64,000 nt of DNA from Antedon mediterranea (lineage: Eukaryota > Echinodermata > Crinoidea > Comatulida > Antedonidae), in the NCBI RefSeq assembly GCF_964355755.1, contig NC_092676.1, positions 23,728,288 to 23,792,287 of the forward strand. The letters run 5' to 3'. This document shows, in pieces, positions 39,601 to 50,799 of the stretch (positions are counted from its first letter, which is position 1; every line of letters begins with the position of its first letter). A program made the translations under genes and the position numbers. The notes below the pieces were generated by a model. It ran no database searches. It saw nothing but the letters and a program-made list of their open reading frames with translations, and was not told where the DNA came from.

Positions 39601-42600
39601 TCCGTAGCTCAGCTGTTGAGAACGAAAAGATTTTGAATGTTGAGAAACAGAGACGACAGCGGGATCCACTAGATGCGGTGCTGAAGAAAGAAATCAACAT
39701 CAACGTTATACAAGTTTTTCTAATAATTTTATTGTTATTTATGTGGATTTTATTGATCCCCATGTTTGATTTTTTTTGCTTGTTTTTCAATTAAAATTTT
39801 TTCATGTGGATTTTGTCGTTTTTCGTGTTGATTTTGTTGTTTTTTGTGTTGATTTTGTTGTTTTGTCCTATGGAATTTGTTGTTGTTTATATATTTTTTT
39901 TTTTTCATTTGATTTTGATATCTTTTTATGTCAATTTTGTCATTTATATATCTCTTCACTCACATTCAAAGTCGATAGGATCCTGGACAAAACTGAAACT
40001 GCCTTGCACCGATTTTAAGACCTCATCCAAATTGCGAGTCTTTGTCTCGACTGGGAAATCAATAGGTTCAGAAGGTGCAGCTGTTTCTGGGTGTACTGGC
40101 AACGACTCAACTTCTGCTTTAATTGTGATTTCTGGCTGTAGTGAGGTTGGTATCTATGTACAAAATGAACATTGTATATCAACTATCTCATTAATTTTTC
40201 AATAGTATTAAGTCAGTTGTCAATTATTAATTGGCTGTACTTTTAAATAATTGCTATTCTACATTTATTATTATTATCATCATTGTAAATAACAACAATA
40301 AATAATCACTGTACATTTTATAATATTGTTTTATTGTGTAAATGATGGTTAGTTCTGTACTCCACGTTAATATGGTTATCATTATTATAATTTAAAAAAT
40401 TGTGATTGATTGTTCAAATAAAATTAGCCCAGTTAACACATCTGCAGTGGGTCTATTGTTGTAAGACTAATATTAGTACAAAATCAGTGACAGTCAAAGA
40501 CAGTGAAAACCGAAGATTTTGACTATGGAGTAATTAGTGTCATATATTAGTATGTGCCTTATTCATAGCTTCAAATTGAATAATTATTTAAAGAAAATAA
40601 AGAGCAAAACAATTCCGAGTCAACTTACTTCCGATGCGTCTTGAGATGGAAGCGTCTCCGTGTTGGTCAAGTATTCGTCAGTTTTCAAGTCTGTTTCTAA
40701 ATTTCAAAAAATGATTAAAACATATAATAAAACTACTAAGCATAACAAAAAACCCTAGCTTTGACCTGAGAGTTTCCATGCAAGTTTAATAATAATACAG
40801 ACGAGCGGTAACAGTAATAAAAATATAGAATCTATGTTATTCCTTATGACCACTAGTGCAAAACGGACGGCGGTTTCAACTCATGATATACATATGCTAC
40901 GTGGTTTTTCCGTCTGCCGTCTGTGTAAATTGGCTTAAATTGTAGCCTCATATAGCACCTTAAACAATGTTTCTAAGCACTTTACACACAAAAATGATCC
41001 ACAAAATATCCTACGATAACCAAAAAATTAAGAAGCAGGGGAACCATTTACACCACTCCATTCTCCAGCACATTGAAGCCCCAAATGAGATCTCGCAGGC
41101 ACTGTATTCACTGGAGCTTAGTTTACTGTAGATCTTCTATACCATGGTAGTAAGCGCTTACCCAAAATGTTGGTAATTCTCTTATTTTAACATGGCACTC
41201 TACAATCATTCACATCTAATTGTACTCACCCGTTTCTTCTGGTTCCTCTTCCGTGACCTCTGGCATGTTGTCCATGTAGCCGCTATCTTCGATTCTCTGT
41301 ATCAATGCGTTTAATTCTTTGTCTGCAAATTACAGTTAAGGACAGAAAGTAATTTTTTTTCCATCCAGAGGCTTTTTAATAAAGGTAAAGGATATTTATT
41401 CTGGTCCTCAAGCTTAACTATAAACTGAGGAAATTTGGATTAGGCCCTCCACGGACCCATGGCAGTGCAGAGCTTATCAAATCACCACACAGGAAGACGA
41501 TCACCTACTCTTTTCAAATAGTGTAACAAGTTCTTTAACGTGCACTTATGTACAAGTAACAACGTGCTTTATTTTTCGATTCCTAGTGGATTTTAGGTCA
41601 GATGGTATGATACAGTGAGGTTCTAGTTGGCTGAAAATTAAAAGCGCTGTAATATAAAAACTTTTGGCTGTGATAATTAATGTAATCAGTATAACAAAGG
41701 ATACATGTTGTTCCGCAAACTTTGGTCTCGTCTCCTCGTACGTACTTGCCTAAATGTTCACTAGCAGCAACCCTTTTCTTCTCGTAACTAAATGTAAAAA
41801 GATCAAGTTAATTATATTTAATTCACAAACATACATAGCCTGTGTACATTCATTATTCGTAGTCGGTCACATTTACTTGTAGATAGATAGTAATGAAGGG
41901 ATCATGGGCTATGAAATGTCTTCCTCCCAAATTCTGTTGACCCACTTTCCTAGAATGTTTAACTATTAATTGCACCGAGGAAGGATAAGTGTTATCTGTA
42001 AGCTCTGTAATTTCTTTCTAGCTGTTTTACTCTACCATTTTGATTTAGGTTTTTGCTTACTTTATTTTGTATCTCCATTTGGATCTAGCCACTGATACCC
42101 ACAGTATTGTCATTTTATCAGTAATTTGCCTTTTCATTATTATTACTACTTGCCTTTCCTTTGGTATGCTTTCATCCTCCTCTTCTCTTGAAGGACATGC
42201 AAGCTTATAAAACTCATCTAAGTATGTCAGCTCTTTCTCACTCAATACCTACAAAATTCGCAAGGGGTGTAAGTATATATAGGTCTAAAGATTGAAATTC
42301 CTATTATTACCCGGTAGCACCAATCAAATGCTGTTGAACCTGTTGTAGACTTGATATTCTGATTCTATAACATTTATTTGGATAATAATGGTAAAGAAAG
42401 TACAAAGTATGTAAGTATGAATAAAAATAATCTGGGAGTCAGTATAACACCTCCACATTTTGATGTGAAACGAATGAGGAACAATATATGTACCACTAAT
42501 CCCTATTCAGGGCACACCACTATTAGGGGGACACTTTGCTTTAGAACGAATGAGGAACAATATATGTACCACTAATCCCTATTCAGGGCACACCCCTATT

Positions 42601-45600
42601 AATGGGACATTTTGCCATGAAACGAATGAGGAACAATATATGTACGACTAATCCCTATTCAGGGCACACCCCTATTATGGGGACACTTTGCTGTGGAACA
42701 AATGAGGAACAACATATGTACGACTAATCCCTATTCAGGGCACACCCCTATTAATGGGACATTTTGCTGTGGAACAAATGAGGAACAACATATGTACGAC
42801 TAATCCCTATTCAGGGCACACCACTATTAGGGGGACATTTTGCTTTAGAACAAATGAAGAACAATATATGTACCACTAACCCCTATTCAGGGCACACCAC
42901 ACTATTAGGGGGACATTTTGCTTTAGAACAAATGAGGAACAACATATGTACGACTAATCCCTATTCAGGGCACACCCCTATTATGGGGACACTTTGCTGT
43001 GGAACGAATGCGGAACATATGTACGACTAATCCCTATTCAGGGCACACCCCTATTAGGGTGGACATTTTGCTTTAGAACGAATGAGGAACAATATATGTA
43101 CGACTAATCCCTATTCAGGGCACACCCCTATTAGGGTGGACACTTTGCTGTGGAACGAATGAGGAACAATATATGTACGAATAATCCCTATTTAGGGCAC
43201 ACCCCTATTAGGGTGGACACTTTGCTGTGGAACCAATGAGGAACAATATATGTACGACTAATCCCTATTCAGGGCACACCCCTATTAGGGTGGACACTTT
43301 GCTGTGGAACGAATGAGGAACAACATATGTACGACTAATCCCTATTCAGGGCACACCCCTATTAGGGTGGACACTTTGCTGTGGAACGAATGCGTAACAA
43401 TATATGCAGGACTAATCCTTATTCAGGACACAACACTAGTATAGTAGGGGACATATTGTTGTGTCATGAAGGTATTCTAATAGGGGCTCTACTGTGGCCA
43501 CCATATCTCTAAACTTACAATAGCTCCATTTGTTCCTGCCTCAAAATCTGCTCTAACTTGTGGCTGGCCCATGTTGTCCAACACATTCTGTAGCAACAAA
43601 ATTGTCTGTATTGTTTTCTGTTCCTGTTCTTGCCTCAACACCAACTCCCGTTTCACTCTCTTCTTCTCCAATTTTGCATACTGTTAGAAAATAATTCAAT
43701 TAAATTTATCATGAATTAAATTAACTAAATGTAGTAGCAAACTGGAATTCTATCTAAAAACTAGAATAAGACATTTGGAGAATACTAATTTTGGAATGGT
43801 CTGAAAACATCAAGATTATTTCTTTAAGGATGGCCTGCAATAGATCTTCGATCTTTTGGTCTTTCCTACACTACCATCATATTTACAATTTTTTTTAAAT
43901 GATTGATTGTATTTTACAATTTGATTATGAAGGCAAGTAAGGTGAACTTTGACCTGAACAAAACATGTAATGGAAAATTTATTTTTGGAAGCCTAAACAC
44001 AGTAGAATAAAATGCAGTGCATTACAATAGTAAGGCCCTGTTTCTGCTGCCAACTAAATACCGTATATTATACCGTATTTTTTGAATACCGTATATATAC
44101 GGTATATTTTTGGCAGCAGAAACTGCGCTCATAAAAAATATACCGTATTTTGTATACCGTATTTTCCCCACAAAATTTGTGGATAAAATACGGTATTTGC
44201 AAATTTATACCGTATTTTTTGTACCCGTTTCTGCTGCCAATAAAAAATACCGTATTTTTTGACAAAAGGTCAACATTCGTGTTTTTATTTTCTGTCGCTG
44301 TCAGCTGCTTTACACACGTGTATAGATATATTCGGCGAAAATGTGGAGCGAAGACGTCACAGTTTTACTAATTAAATGTGTGTGGGGAAGCTAAAATGTC
44401 TGGCCAACTAATAAAAGGGACAACCACATTTATAAAGACATTTCTAAAAAAATAAAGCAGGAGTATGGAATAGACTTGTCTCCAAAGCAAGTAAACTCAA
44501 AGCTGAAGAGCCTGCGAAAGCAGTACAACATTGCAAAATGCAATAACTCGGGGAGGGAACGAATTAATTGTCCCCATTACGATGTTTTCTGTGCTCTCAC
44601 AACATCTCTATCACTAGGGCTAGGCTGTTGAAAGTGAGACGTAAAACTTCCTTTATTGCGACTTTTAATTATCGATCAAATAATAATGAATGGCAATTTG
44701 GGTAAAAAAGAGGAAATTTAACACGACCACCCAAGAAGTATTATTAGCAGAAACGGGGTACTAAAAAATACGGTATAAAAAATACCGTATTTTATACCGT
44801 ATATTTATACCGTATTTTGAGCAGTTGCAGCAGAAACAGGCCCTTAGACAAGGATTTGGTGGTTATGGTACAGCTACATTAGCCTCATTCACTATGTTAG
44901 GCGATACAAATATTTTGGTGTCGCATCTTTCAGTGTTAGCTAAAATAGACGATTTTCCATGCTACAAAGGCCATCTTGCAGAGATGACAACCAGCTGTGA
45001 CCAGCCGAGCATAAAAACCAATGCAGGTCAAACATTTTTACAGTAATCTTTTTTATGATACGACCCTCCGTTAAGGAGGTACGATTTTGTAATTAACATG
45101 GTGTCATGAAATCCTCTGAAATCGCTGTTAATTTTGTTTTTTTTTTTATGGTCGGCTGGTCACGACCTTTTGTCATTTCGGCAAGATGGCTTCCGTCGTA
45201 GCATCTACGAATTAGTACTGTACAGTAGCTGATGAACGTACATCTGAAGCCATGGACTGAAAGGTCTTGTGAAGTTCTTTAGCAAACTCCAGGTTACCAA
45301 GCACCTCATCGTAATGTTTCAGTGATTGCCGCTGATCATCGTTCAACTCTTTCCCAGATTTTACAAGATCTCTGTAACCCTCGAGTTTACCCTGTGAATT
45401 AAAAAATTTTTTTTAAACATTACCATTAAATATACCTGTGAATTAACAAACGATTATTTATATAGTTTGATCATTTGGAGGTGAGTCACCAGAAAGTCAT
45501 GTTTCCATAAAAAAACATTCAACTCATTATTCATTAAATAAAATCCTGGTTTCTAAAAAGAACACTGTATATAACTAATAGGCCTAATACAAATACATTA

Positions 45601-46032
45601 TGAAACAAATCAACAAATACATATTTCAATCAATAATATTAATTATTATAAATATAGGCCTAGGCCTATTTAAATTCAGTTTATTAACATATTTCTCGAT
45701 TTATCACACAGCAAATGTATACTCCTATATCTGCATAATAGGCCTAGGCTAGAGGATGGCAAAACACCTACCCAAAAGAAAGCAGCGATAGCGCCTAAGT
45801 GACCACAACGGAGAGCCTTGCTAGCCTACAATCTAGGCCTACAGCCTATCATTCTTCCGGTTTCTCAACTTATAATTTTACGAATATTTAAGATATAAAC
45901 TATTTAAAAAAATACCTTCTTTTTCTCTATATTTCTAATTTTCTTTTCCACCACAAGTAGGACCTGTTTCATGTGGTCCTGACTTTCTATGGTGGAAAAT
46001 TGTGTAGCAACTTTATTCGAAGCTGAAGGCAT
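36662..46032 (-). CDS. CAPRIN1: Caprin (caprin-1-like RNA-granule protein), complete 15-exon gene
   Basis: Cytoplasmic RNA-binding protein that works with G3BP in stress granules and mRNA control (family knowledge). Exons I assembled: 45916-46032, 45242-45391, 43519-43680, 42154-42248, 41705-41787, 41230-41322, 40629-40696, 39964-40153, 39594-39680, 39139-39260, 38705-38936, 38232-38573, 37554-37721, 36986-37183, 36662-36741. Every junction keeps frame; the total is 2187 nt, 728 residues (human caprin-1 is 709). Seen: N-terminal MKQVLLVVEKKIRNIEKKK and NLEFAKEL; LVLRQEQEQK and YLDEFYKL in the coiled-coil dimerisation region (about residues 20-240); KVCGTTYKEL; the G3BP-binding motif SFSFVQDPIDFE near 308-319 followed by LVDPAVVS; five D-x-Y repeats in exon 11; NASAPPFQSS in exon 12; an RG/Q-rich tail from about 581 to the end. 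There is no C1q domain, so it is caprin-1-like rather than caprin-2-like. The start was chosen at 46032 because MPSA precedes the conserved block. All introns are GT-AG except the GC-AG intron after exon 4. Family identity is very secure; the exact ends of the transcript are not visible. Confidence 0.95.
37226..37450. mobile_element. Miniature inverted-repeat element in caprin intron 13 (copy 2 of the 194-533 family)
   Basis: Imperfect terminal inverted repeats: ACTAGGTGAATTTGTT at the left and AACAAATTCGTCTAGTGG at the right. The interior GATTGGTTGCG and CAAAAAGTTGAAAC words match those of the copy at 194-533. It is non-coding. Family assignment rests on the shared ends and interior. Confidence 0.6.
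39307..39510. repeat. Two tandem copies of a ~95 bp unit in caprin intron 9
   Basis: The words CAATGCAACTACCCA and TTGGAGGGCT recur about 95 bp apart, with related flanks (GGGGCTCCAGAGCATAAGCA and GGGGCCACAGGGTATGAGCA). It is a short local tandem duplication, non-coding. Confidence 0.6.
39795..39935. repeat. T-rich tandem repeat in caprin intron 8
   Basis: Repeats of a 15-20 bp unit based on GTGTTGATTTTGTTGTTTTT, four to five imperfect copies. Long open frames here are artefacts of this composition. Confidence 0.6.
39964..40153 (-). CDS. CAPRIN1: Caprin exon 8 (carries the G3BP-binding motif)
   Basis: Encodes 63 residues plus one base. Its end reads GSFSFVQDPIDFE and, continued in exon 9, LVDPAVVS. 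Human caprin-1 has the equivalent YNFIQDSMLDFE segment that binds the NTF2-like domain of G3BP1. The Phe and Gln-Asp core is kept here, so the G3BP partnership is probably conserved in this animal. Confidence 0.88.
40796..40935. mobile_element. Miniature inverted-repeat element in caprin intron 6
   Basis: Left end ACAGACGAGCGGTAAC; right end CCGTCTGCCGTCTGTGTAAA, largely inverted relative to each other. A related copy sits at 8224-8330 with the words TTTACACAGACGAGCGGTAA and ATAGAATCT in common. No coding capacity. Confidence 0.5.
42461..43430. repeat. Minisatellite, ~77 bp unit x ~13, in caprin intron 3
   Basis: The unit contains GAATGAGGAACAATATATGT, ACTAATCCCTATTCAGGG, CACACCCCTATTAGGG and GACACTTTGCTGTGG. 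About 13 copies of 75-78 bp run without interruption, with substitutions and 1-2 bp indels, ending in a diverged copy near 43400. The array occupies most of the intron between exon 4 (42248) and exon 3 (43519). Confidence 0.93.
44031..44846 (+). mobile_element. Non-autonomous DNA transposon with Myb/SANT relic, in caprin intron 2
   Basis: Terminal inverted repeats about 20 bp long: left TAAGGCCCTGTTTCTGCTGC, right GCAGAAACAGGCCCTTA. Sub-terminal blocks are packed with TACCGTATTTT in both orientations and with further copies of TTTCTGCTGCCAA. The interior holds a broken reading frame for a Myb/SANT-like DNA-binding domain. Such domains accompany PIF/Harbinger transposases (family knowledge), so Harbinger-like is the likely class. 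A clean target duplication was not found. Confidence 0.75.
44341..44631 (+). pseudogene. Myb/SANT-like DNA-binding protein relic inside transposon
   Basis: One frame of 97 codons begins MWSEDVTVLLIKCVWG and, after a single in-frame TAA at codon 18, continues with YKDISKKIKQEYGIDLSPKQ, SKLKSLRKQYNIAK and CPHYDVFCAL. The Trp-start, the helix pattern and the CP-x-YD ending are typical of the trihelix Myb/SANT-like domain of Harbinger-type elements. No transposase catalytic part is present. It is called a pseudogene because of the premature stop and the small size. Confidence 0.65.
45916..46032 (-). CDS. CAPRIN1: Caprin exon 1 (start codon exon)
   Basis: Encodes the first 39 residues, ending in the basic run EKKIRNIEKKK that matches the start of the caprin homology region. 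The donor is AAG/gtatt, phase 0. The ATG lies about 40 bp downstream of an E-box-like CACGTG near 46075, which may belong to the promoter; that is inference. Confidence 0.9.
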
Positions 46033-47149
46033 AGTTTCCATACAAAGCAGTGCTATTTCACCGCTACAGTTTTCACGTGGGGTATCCCAGCCTTTAATTA
46101 CCCGAATCCAAGAGAGTAAAGAAATATGTCACCCACAATGCATCAAGTAATGATTTATTATTATATATTTGTTTAATATTAAATGGCAATTATTAAACAT
46201 TGCTGATAATTAATTTACGAAAACCATTAATTTTTAAAAAAACAATGAATTTGTTGGTGGAAAAGTAGGATAATATTAGGATATTTTAGGAAATGAGCTT
46301 TCATTTTAAGCATATAAACATATTAAGGTAAATGATGACGTAATCGAACGAATTTCAAAGACCACACACTCGTCCACACCACCACCAGTCAACCAATCCC
46401 AAACCACAACTACGCACCGGTACCCTCAGGTGCACCCCAAAAACTATAATAAGTGGTGTTGATAAAAGTAACTGTTTAACTTTTTTATCATAACCTATTA
46501 TAATAAATGTATTCTACTGAATGTATACACAGAAAGTTAAGGGAATTTTCTAGAACGTAACGACGTTTTACGCAAAGATCTTTGTACATAAAGCATATCT
46601 GTTTGGTGGCGCTATATTTTAAAATGACCATTACTCAAAAGACAAATAAATCACATTGTGAAACTGGTTCATTTCAATTATTTTATTTCAGAAAAAAATA
46701 CTTAAAGGCTACCGTACGACGTATAAAATTATGTAGCATCTTTCAAAGGATTTTCCGGCATTATTTTACGGTGACTATGTAGGCCTACATTTGTATACAA
46801 AATTAAAATAAATACCATTTAATAGGCCTATAGGCCTATGTTCAAGAACACCAGAAGCATAGGGCGATATATTAATCCACCATTTCGTTATGTAATGTCC
46901 TATTCAATTTCAATTAGTAACTAGAGTTAAAGTTGGGCTTTATCATGAGAAATGTGAAATTTTATTTGGAGGGTGATGGCCCGGCGATGGTTTAGATAAA
47001 AAATAGGCGGCCTACTAAATTGTAGGCTATTTTCACAAATTTTTGAAGGTCTGTAATCTGGTAACGTAGGCTATAAGGTGTTTTTTTTTTATAAAGTTGC
47101 GGCGGCCTACTGTTCTGAGGTCTAGGCCTATAGTTTACCCATCAAATAA
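46033..47149. other. Intergenic: caprin upstream region and GPCR1 3' flank
   Basis: Caprin transcription points left from here and GPCR1 also ends here, so the caprin promoter lies between. On the minus strand a CACGTG E-box is near 46075 and GCATTGTGGG near 46138. For GPCR1 an AATAAA on the minus strand is at 46961-46966, about 185 bp past its stop. Nothing else coding was seen. Confidence 0.5.
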
Positions 47150-48693
47150 TTAGAGAGAGGTACTCTGTTCCTGGGTGGTCGAACGATCCACTCGACGCCC
47201 GAGCACAACTCGATCCCGACAACAGAACGTCTTACAGAACCCTTGCTTGTAATCAGGGAATTTGTATGCGTAAACGAACGGATTAGCGACCATATTAAAT
47301 AAATATAAAACTATAGAAACTATTACGTAATAACTTAATTTACCAGATGTTGACACTACTGCTAACGAGAGATACAATAACATTGAAGGGCTCAAACAAA
47401 TTATGTAAATCAAAGTAGTTATCAAAACAGTTATTGTAAAGTTTCGTTCCGTTTGGTTGTTTTGTTTTTGATTTGTTGACGATTCGGCATCCGTTTGTTG
47501 AGTTCTTGTTAACTCTTTCCGCGTTATTAACTGTTCACATAATGCAACATAAACACGATGATAACAATACAACATTATAGAAATAGGAATTATTCCCGTT
47601 CCGAATAATAGTATAACTCCTGTACTTATGGCGATGTTTTTTTCTTCAAACGATATTTTACATTTTCCTTCTTCGTTTATACCCAAAACAATAGCAAAAT
47701 AAAAGCTCGTAAGAAAGGAAGAAACAAATGGAATGCTTAATCGTGGTAGCAAACTTTTATTTTGGTTACCCCTTGCCCAGTATTTAAGTGGGTGGACCAC
47801 TGCAATGTACCTCTCAACAGATATCAAGACAAGATTATGTGACGATGCAAATATGATAAAATAGAAAATTGCACCCGATTTGCAAGCGATTGATGTTTTC
47901 AAATCTACAAATGAAAACACAACGAAGGAACCACATCCTAGCATATCTATCACAGCTTGCTGCAACACTAGAGTATAGGAGAAAGATTTGGAATGTATCT
48001 TGCAGTTGATGAAAACAATAATCACCGTCAGGTTAGCAAGAACTCCAATGATGGCCAAAATTGGTGCAATGACACGTGATGGACCTATCGTTGAAGATGA
48101 TGTTTCCGTTGTATTCATGTCAGAACTGTTGTATCCTTCATCTATATACAAAAAAAAAATGTTTAAAGAATATGTTCAAAATAAGTTAAGGTACAAATGT
48201 CAAAACAAAAGTTACTTGATACGTTGACGAAATGAATCCATCGGATCGGATTCATTTCGTCAACGGAATTATCAATCTGGTAATTTTTTGGATTGAATCT
48301 TTAATTTTGTAAAGATTAATATAAACTATAATCGGTTCTTCAATTACTTTTATTGTAGTATTAAAAGGACAAGTTTTAGAAACTATTCGAAAAATTAAAA
48401 ATGGAGGAAAGGAAAAGGTGTTTAATTTACTTGATTACAATTTGAACTGTTCCTGAAAGATGTACTTTAAACAATGATTGAGTTTATAAAAACATCATGA
48501 CTAATAACAACAATGACTGCATATACAAAGTAGAATCATTTTAGTTATTTTGGATTTGATATAATAGTACAGTAGAAATTACAAACTATAGGCCTATGTC
48601 CCTACCTTGCTCATTCATATTGTTGCTGCTATGGCAAACTGCAACAAAGATGGCGAAAGAACTAAATGTTAACAAAGGAAACCGAATCCGCAT
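47150..48693 (-). CDS. Class A GPCR 1, two exons with signal peptide
   Basis: Seven-transmembrane receptor, plasma membrane, ligand unknown. Exon 2 (47150-48141) holds the whole 7TM body. Its open frame starts right at a polypyrimidine tract plus acceptor (tatag/AT), not at an ATG. Exon 1 (48606-48693) encodes MRIRFPLLTFSSFAIFVAVC, a good signal peptide, then HSSNNMNEQ, ending CAAG/gtaggg. The junction is phase 1 on both sides, giving 359 residues. The extracellular tail has N-glycosylation sites NSS and NTT. Seen: GVLANLTVI (TM1 Asn 66), VIDMLG (TM2 Asp 95), ERY 139-141 for DRY, Cys 116 and Cys 190 for the disulfide, SPSM with the TM6 Pro 281, NPFVY 316-320, and a Cys-rich end GFCKTFCCRD. 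The TM6 CWxP motif is absent. The C-terminal tail nearly matches GPCR2. It could be an orphan chemosensory or peptide receptor. Confidence 0.88.
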
Positions 48694-49490
48694 ACTGACT
48701 TGTCTTCTATAATTATCCGTTTTTATTTACATCTGAAGAAAAATAATTGTAATACTGTGATTAAATGTTACTTGACTGTTGGTTTAATCTACACTGTTAA
48801 CGTTGTAACATCTGACATCAGCTCAGTATTTTAATCATCATAACTTCCTGGACTTATAAAGTTTCACTTTATTCACAATTATTTATTTACATTCCTAAAG
48901 TAGAGTTTGTTTTACATATATGGTCTCCTAAAACTTAGACAAGACCAGTCTTTCCTACGCACACTGTACTAACTGATAGAAGTTGACAGTAAAACAAATT
49001 AAACTAAACAATCATTTCTAAATTACCGTGTACAGTCTGGTGTGACAAAACTATAACTATTTGTATTGTTATACTTACTTGATGTAGAACACGCAGGCCT
49101 ACTGCAATTTTCCATCTAATGATTTAATTGCAAAATGACCATTGCTTATTATTTAACTCTTACAACAGGATTTCAACAACTATTTTAGTATCGCTTTCTA
49201 TACGCAGAACGAGGAAACTGGAAACTACTTCCTTAAAGCTATTCTTAATAGGCCTATCAACCATTCCAGTTTCTCTTTAAATGTAAATAACTGTATGTCT
49301 TTGTAATTATTGGGTTTATTCATCGGAACTAGGCCTGGCCTACTGAACCTAACCATCTTCAAGAATTTTAGCGTGTCTCCCATTGTTTCAACATTATTAA
49401 CATTTTCGTTTTGATGATAAAATAAGAATAAAATTGCAAAACTTACGTTTTTACATGAGCTTTCGCTGGATGGTTAATCGACGACACATC

Positions 49491-49665
49491 TAAAGGGTCT
49501 TTCACACCTGTTCCGTTACGGTTCCGCACGGCGAATCGAACGCCAATGTTTCGTTTTCACGACGCTATGCGCCAATCGATATGCGCGTAGCGGCGTAAAA
49601 ACGAAACGTTGACGTTCGATTTGATTTTCCGGAACCGTATAGGAACAGATGTGAAAGACACTTTA
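49491..49665. mobile_element. Palindromic miniature element between GPCR1 and GPCR2
   Basis: About 175 bp with long inverted arms: left GTCTTTCACACCTGTTCC and TTTCGTTTT; right AAAACGAAACG and GGAACAGATGTGAAAGAC. The centre is GCGCCAATCGATATGCGC. It could fold on itself almost entirely. There is no open frame of note. Confidence 0.65.
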
Positions 49666-50083
49666 ACCAAACGTGGAAGGAGGAGGCCCCCTCGGCAATC
49701 CCTTTTGGATGTTCTAATACAGATGCCGCTATACCAACTACAAGGTTTCATGATAACGTTTTTCAAGTTACATTGACTCACTCATGATTAATACTATATA
49801 CAGAGGTCAACATGAATCTTTTCACTAATGTTTCAACACTGTTTTATTCTCTTTGCTATATAGGCCTAGTGGCTTTTTAAATTGTATATTGCCAGCAATT
49901 TCTCACTGTAAGCCAAGTAAAGAGTGTACTTAGAACCTAAAAAGTAGCTCGTTATTAGCTTAACTATTATCAATATTAGTGTTATACATTAATTGTTATA
50001 CTATTGATATTAATACAATGTATATGAAGCTTTCGATGTTGCAACTGTATTACCGCAACGACGACATTCTGTTGTGTTTTGAA

Positions 50084-50201
50084 ACCGAACTCGGCAAAGA
50101 CCGAACTCGGCAAAGACCGAACTCGGCAAAGACCGAACTCGACAAAGACCGAACTCGAGAAAGACCGAACTCGGCAAAGACCGAACTCGACAAAGACTGT
50201 C
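50084..50201. repeat. 16-bp tandem repeat, ~7 copies
   Basis: The unit is ACCGAACTCGGCAAAG with G/A variants. Sixteen is not a multiple of three, so the open frames through it (both strands) are periodic artefacts. Confidence 0.9.
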
Positions 50202-50375
50202 ACAGAAATCAACGTAATCAGATTTCTTTTACGTTATATTTGTGTCATCGTTATACGCCAAAAGTTCACTGCCTAAACCTATTAATGATAGGTTCATGCA
50301 TAAACTACTAATTGTACCGATACTTTTATACAAATCACTATATTCATCAGAGTTCAATATTACTTACCAAAAGCT

Positions 50376-50487
50376 CCGTATACACACTATCAAACTAGTT
50401 TGATAACAAAACAGTTTGATGTGCCCAATGGTAGTGATAGGACATCATCGTGTCCATATGGGTACATCACATTTTTGTAGACAAGGC
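50376..50487. mobile_element. Copy of the TACACTATCAAACT palindromic MITE (copy 3)
   Basis: Contains ACACTATCAAACTAGTTTGA, GATGTGCCCAATGGTAGTGA, GACATCATCGTGTCCATA and GGTACATCACATTTTTGTAG. It is a shortened member of the family at 11401, 16880, 52517 and 57715. Confidence 0.75.
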
Positions 50488-50799
50488 TCAGATTGAAAAC
50501 TGACCTATGTTCGTTTTCTACTGACTACATTTTTTATTTCTCTATTAAATCTGAAATGCTCCAAACTATCTTTAAAAAGTTAGCATTAATATATATCTAT
50601 TGTGTTGCTATTTTACTAATTTCAGCTAAAAATACCGCAAATTACTGTAAATTAACGAAAAAAGGACCTCTGGATTCACAGAAATGACACTTTTTGTGTT
50701 AAATTATTTCAGCCTTATCAATATTATTTTAAAAACCATTTTCTACATAAATTGCACATGCTAATTGCCTTTTGCATAATGTACAAAACATTTGTGATT

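Noticed and set aside
39776-40205. Overlapping plus-strand frames rich in F and V
   Set aside because: Antisense of caprin exon 8 plus the T-rich tandem repeat of intron 8.
49979-50311. 110-codon frame with repeats of RQRPNSAKTELDKD
   Set aside because: Product of the 16-bp tandem repeat read in all frames.
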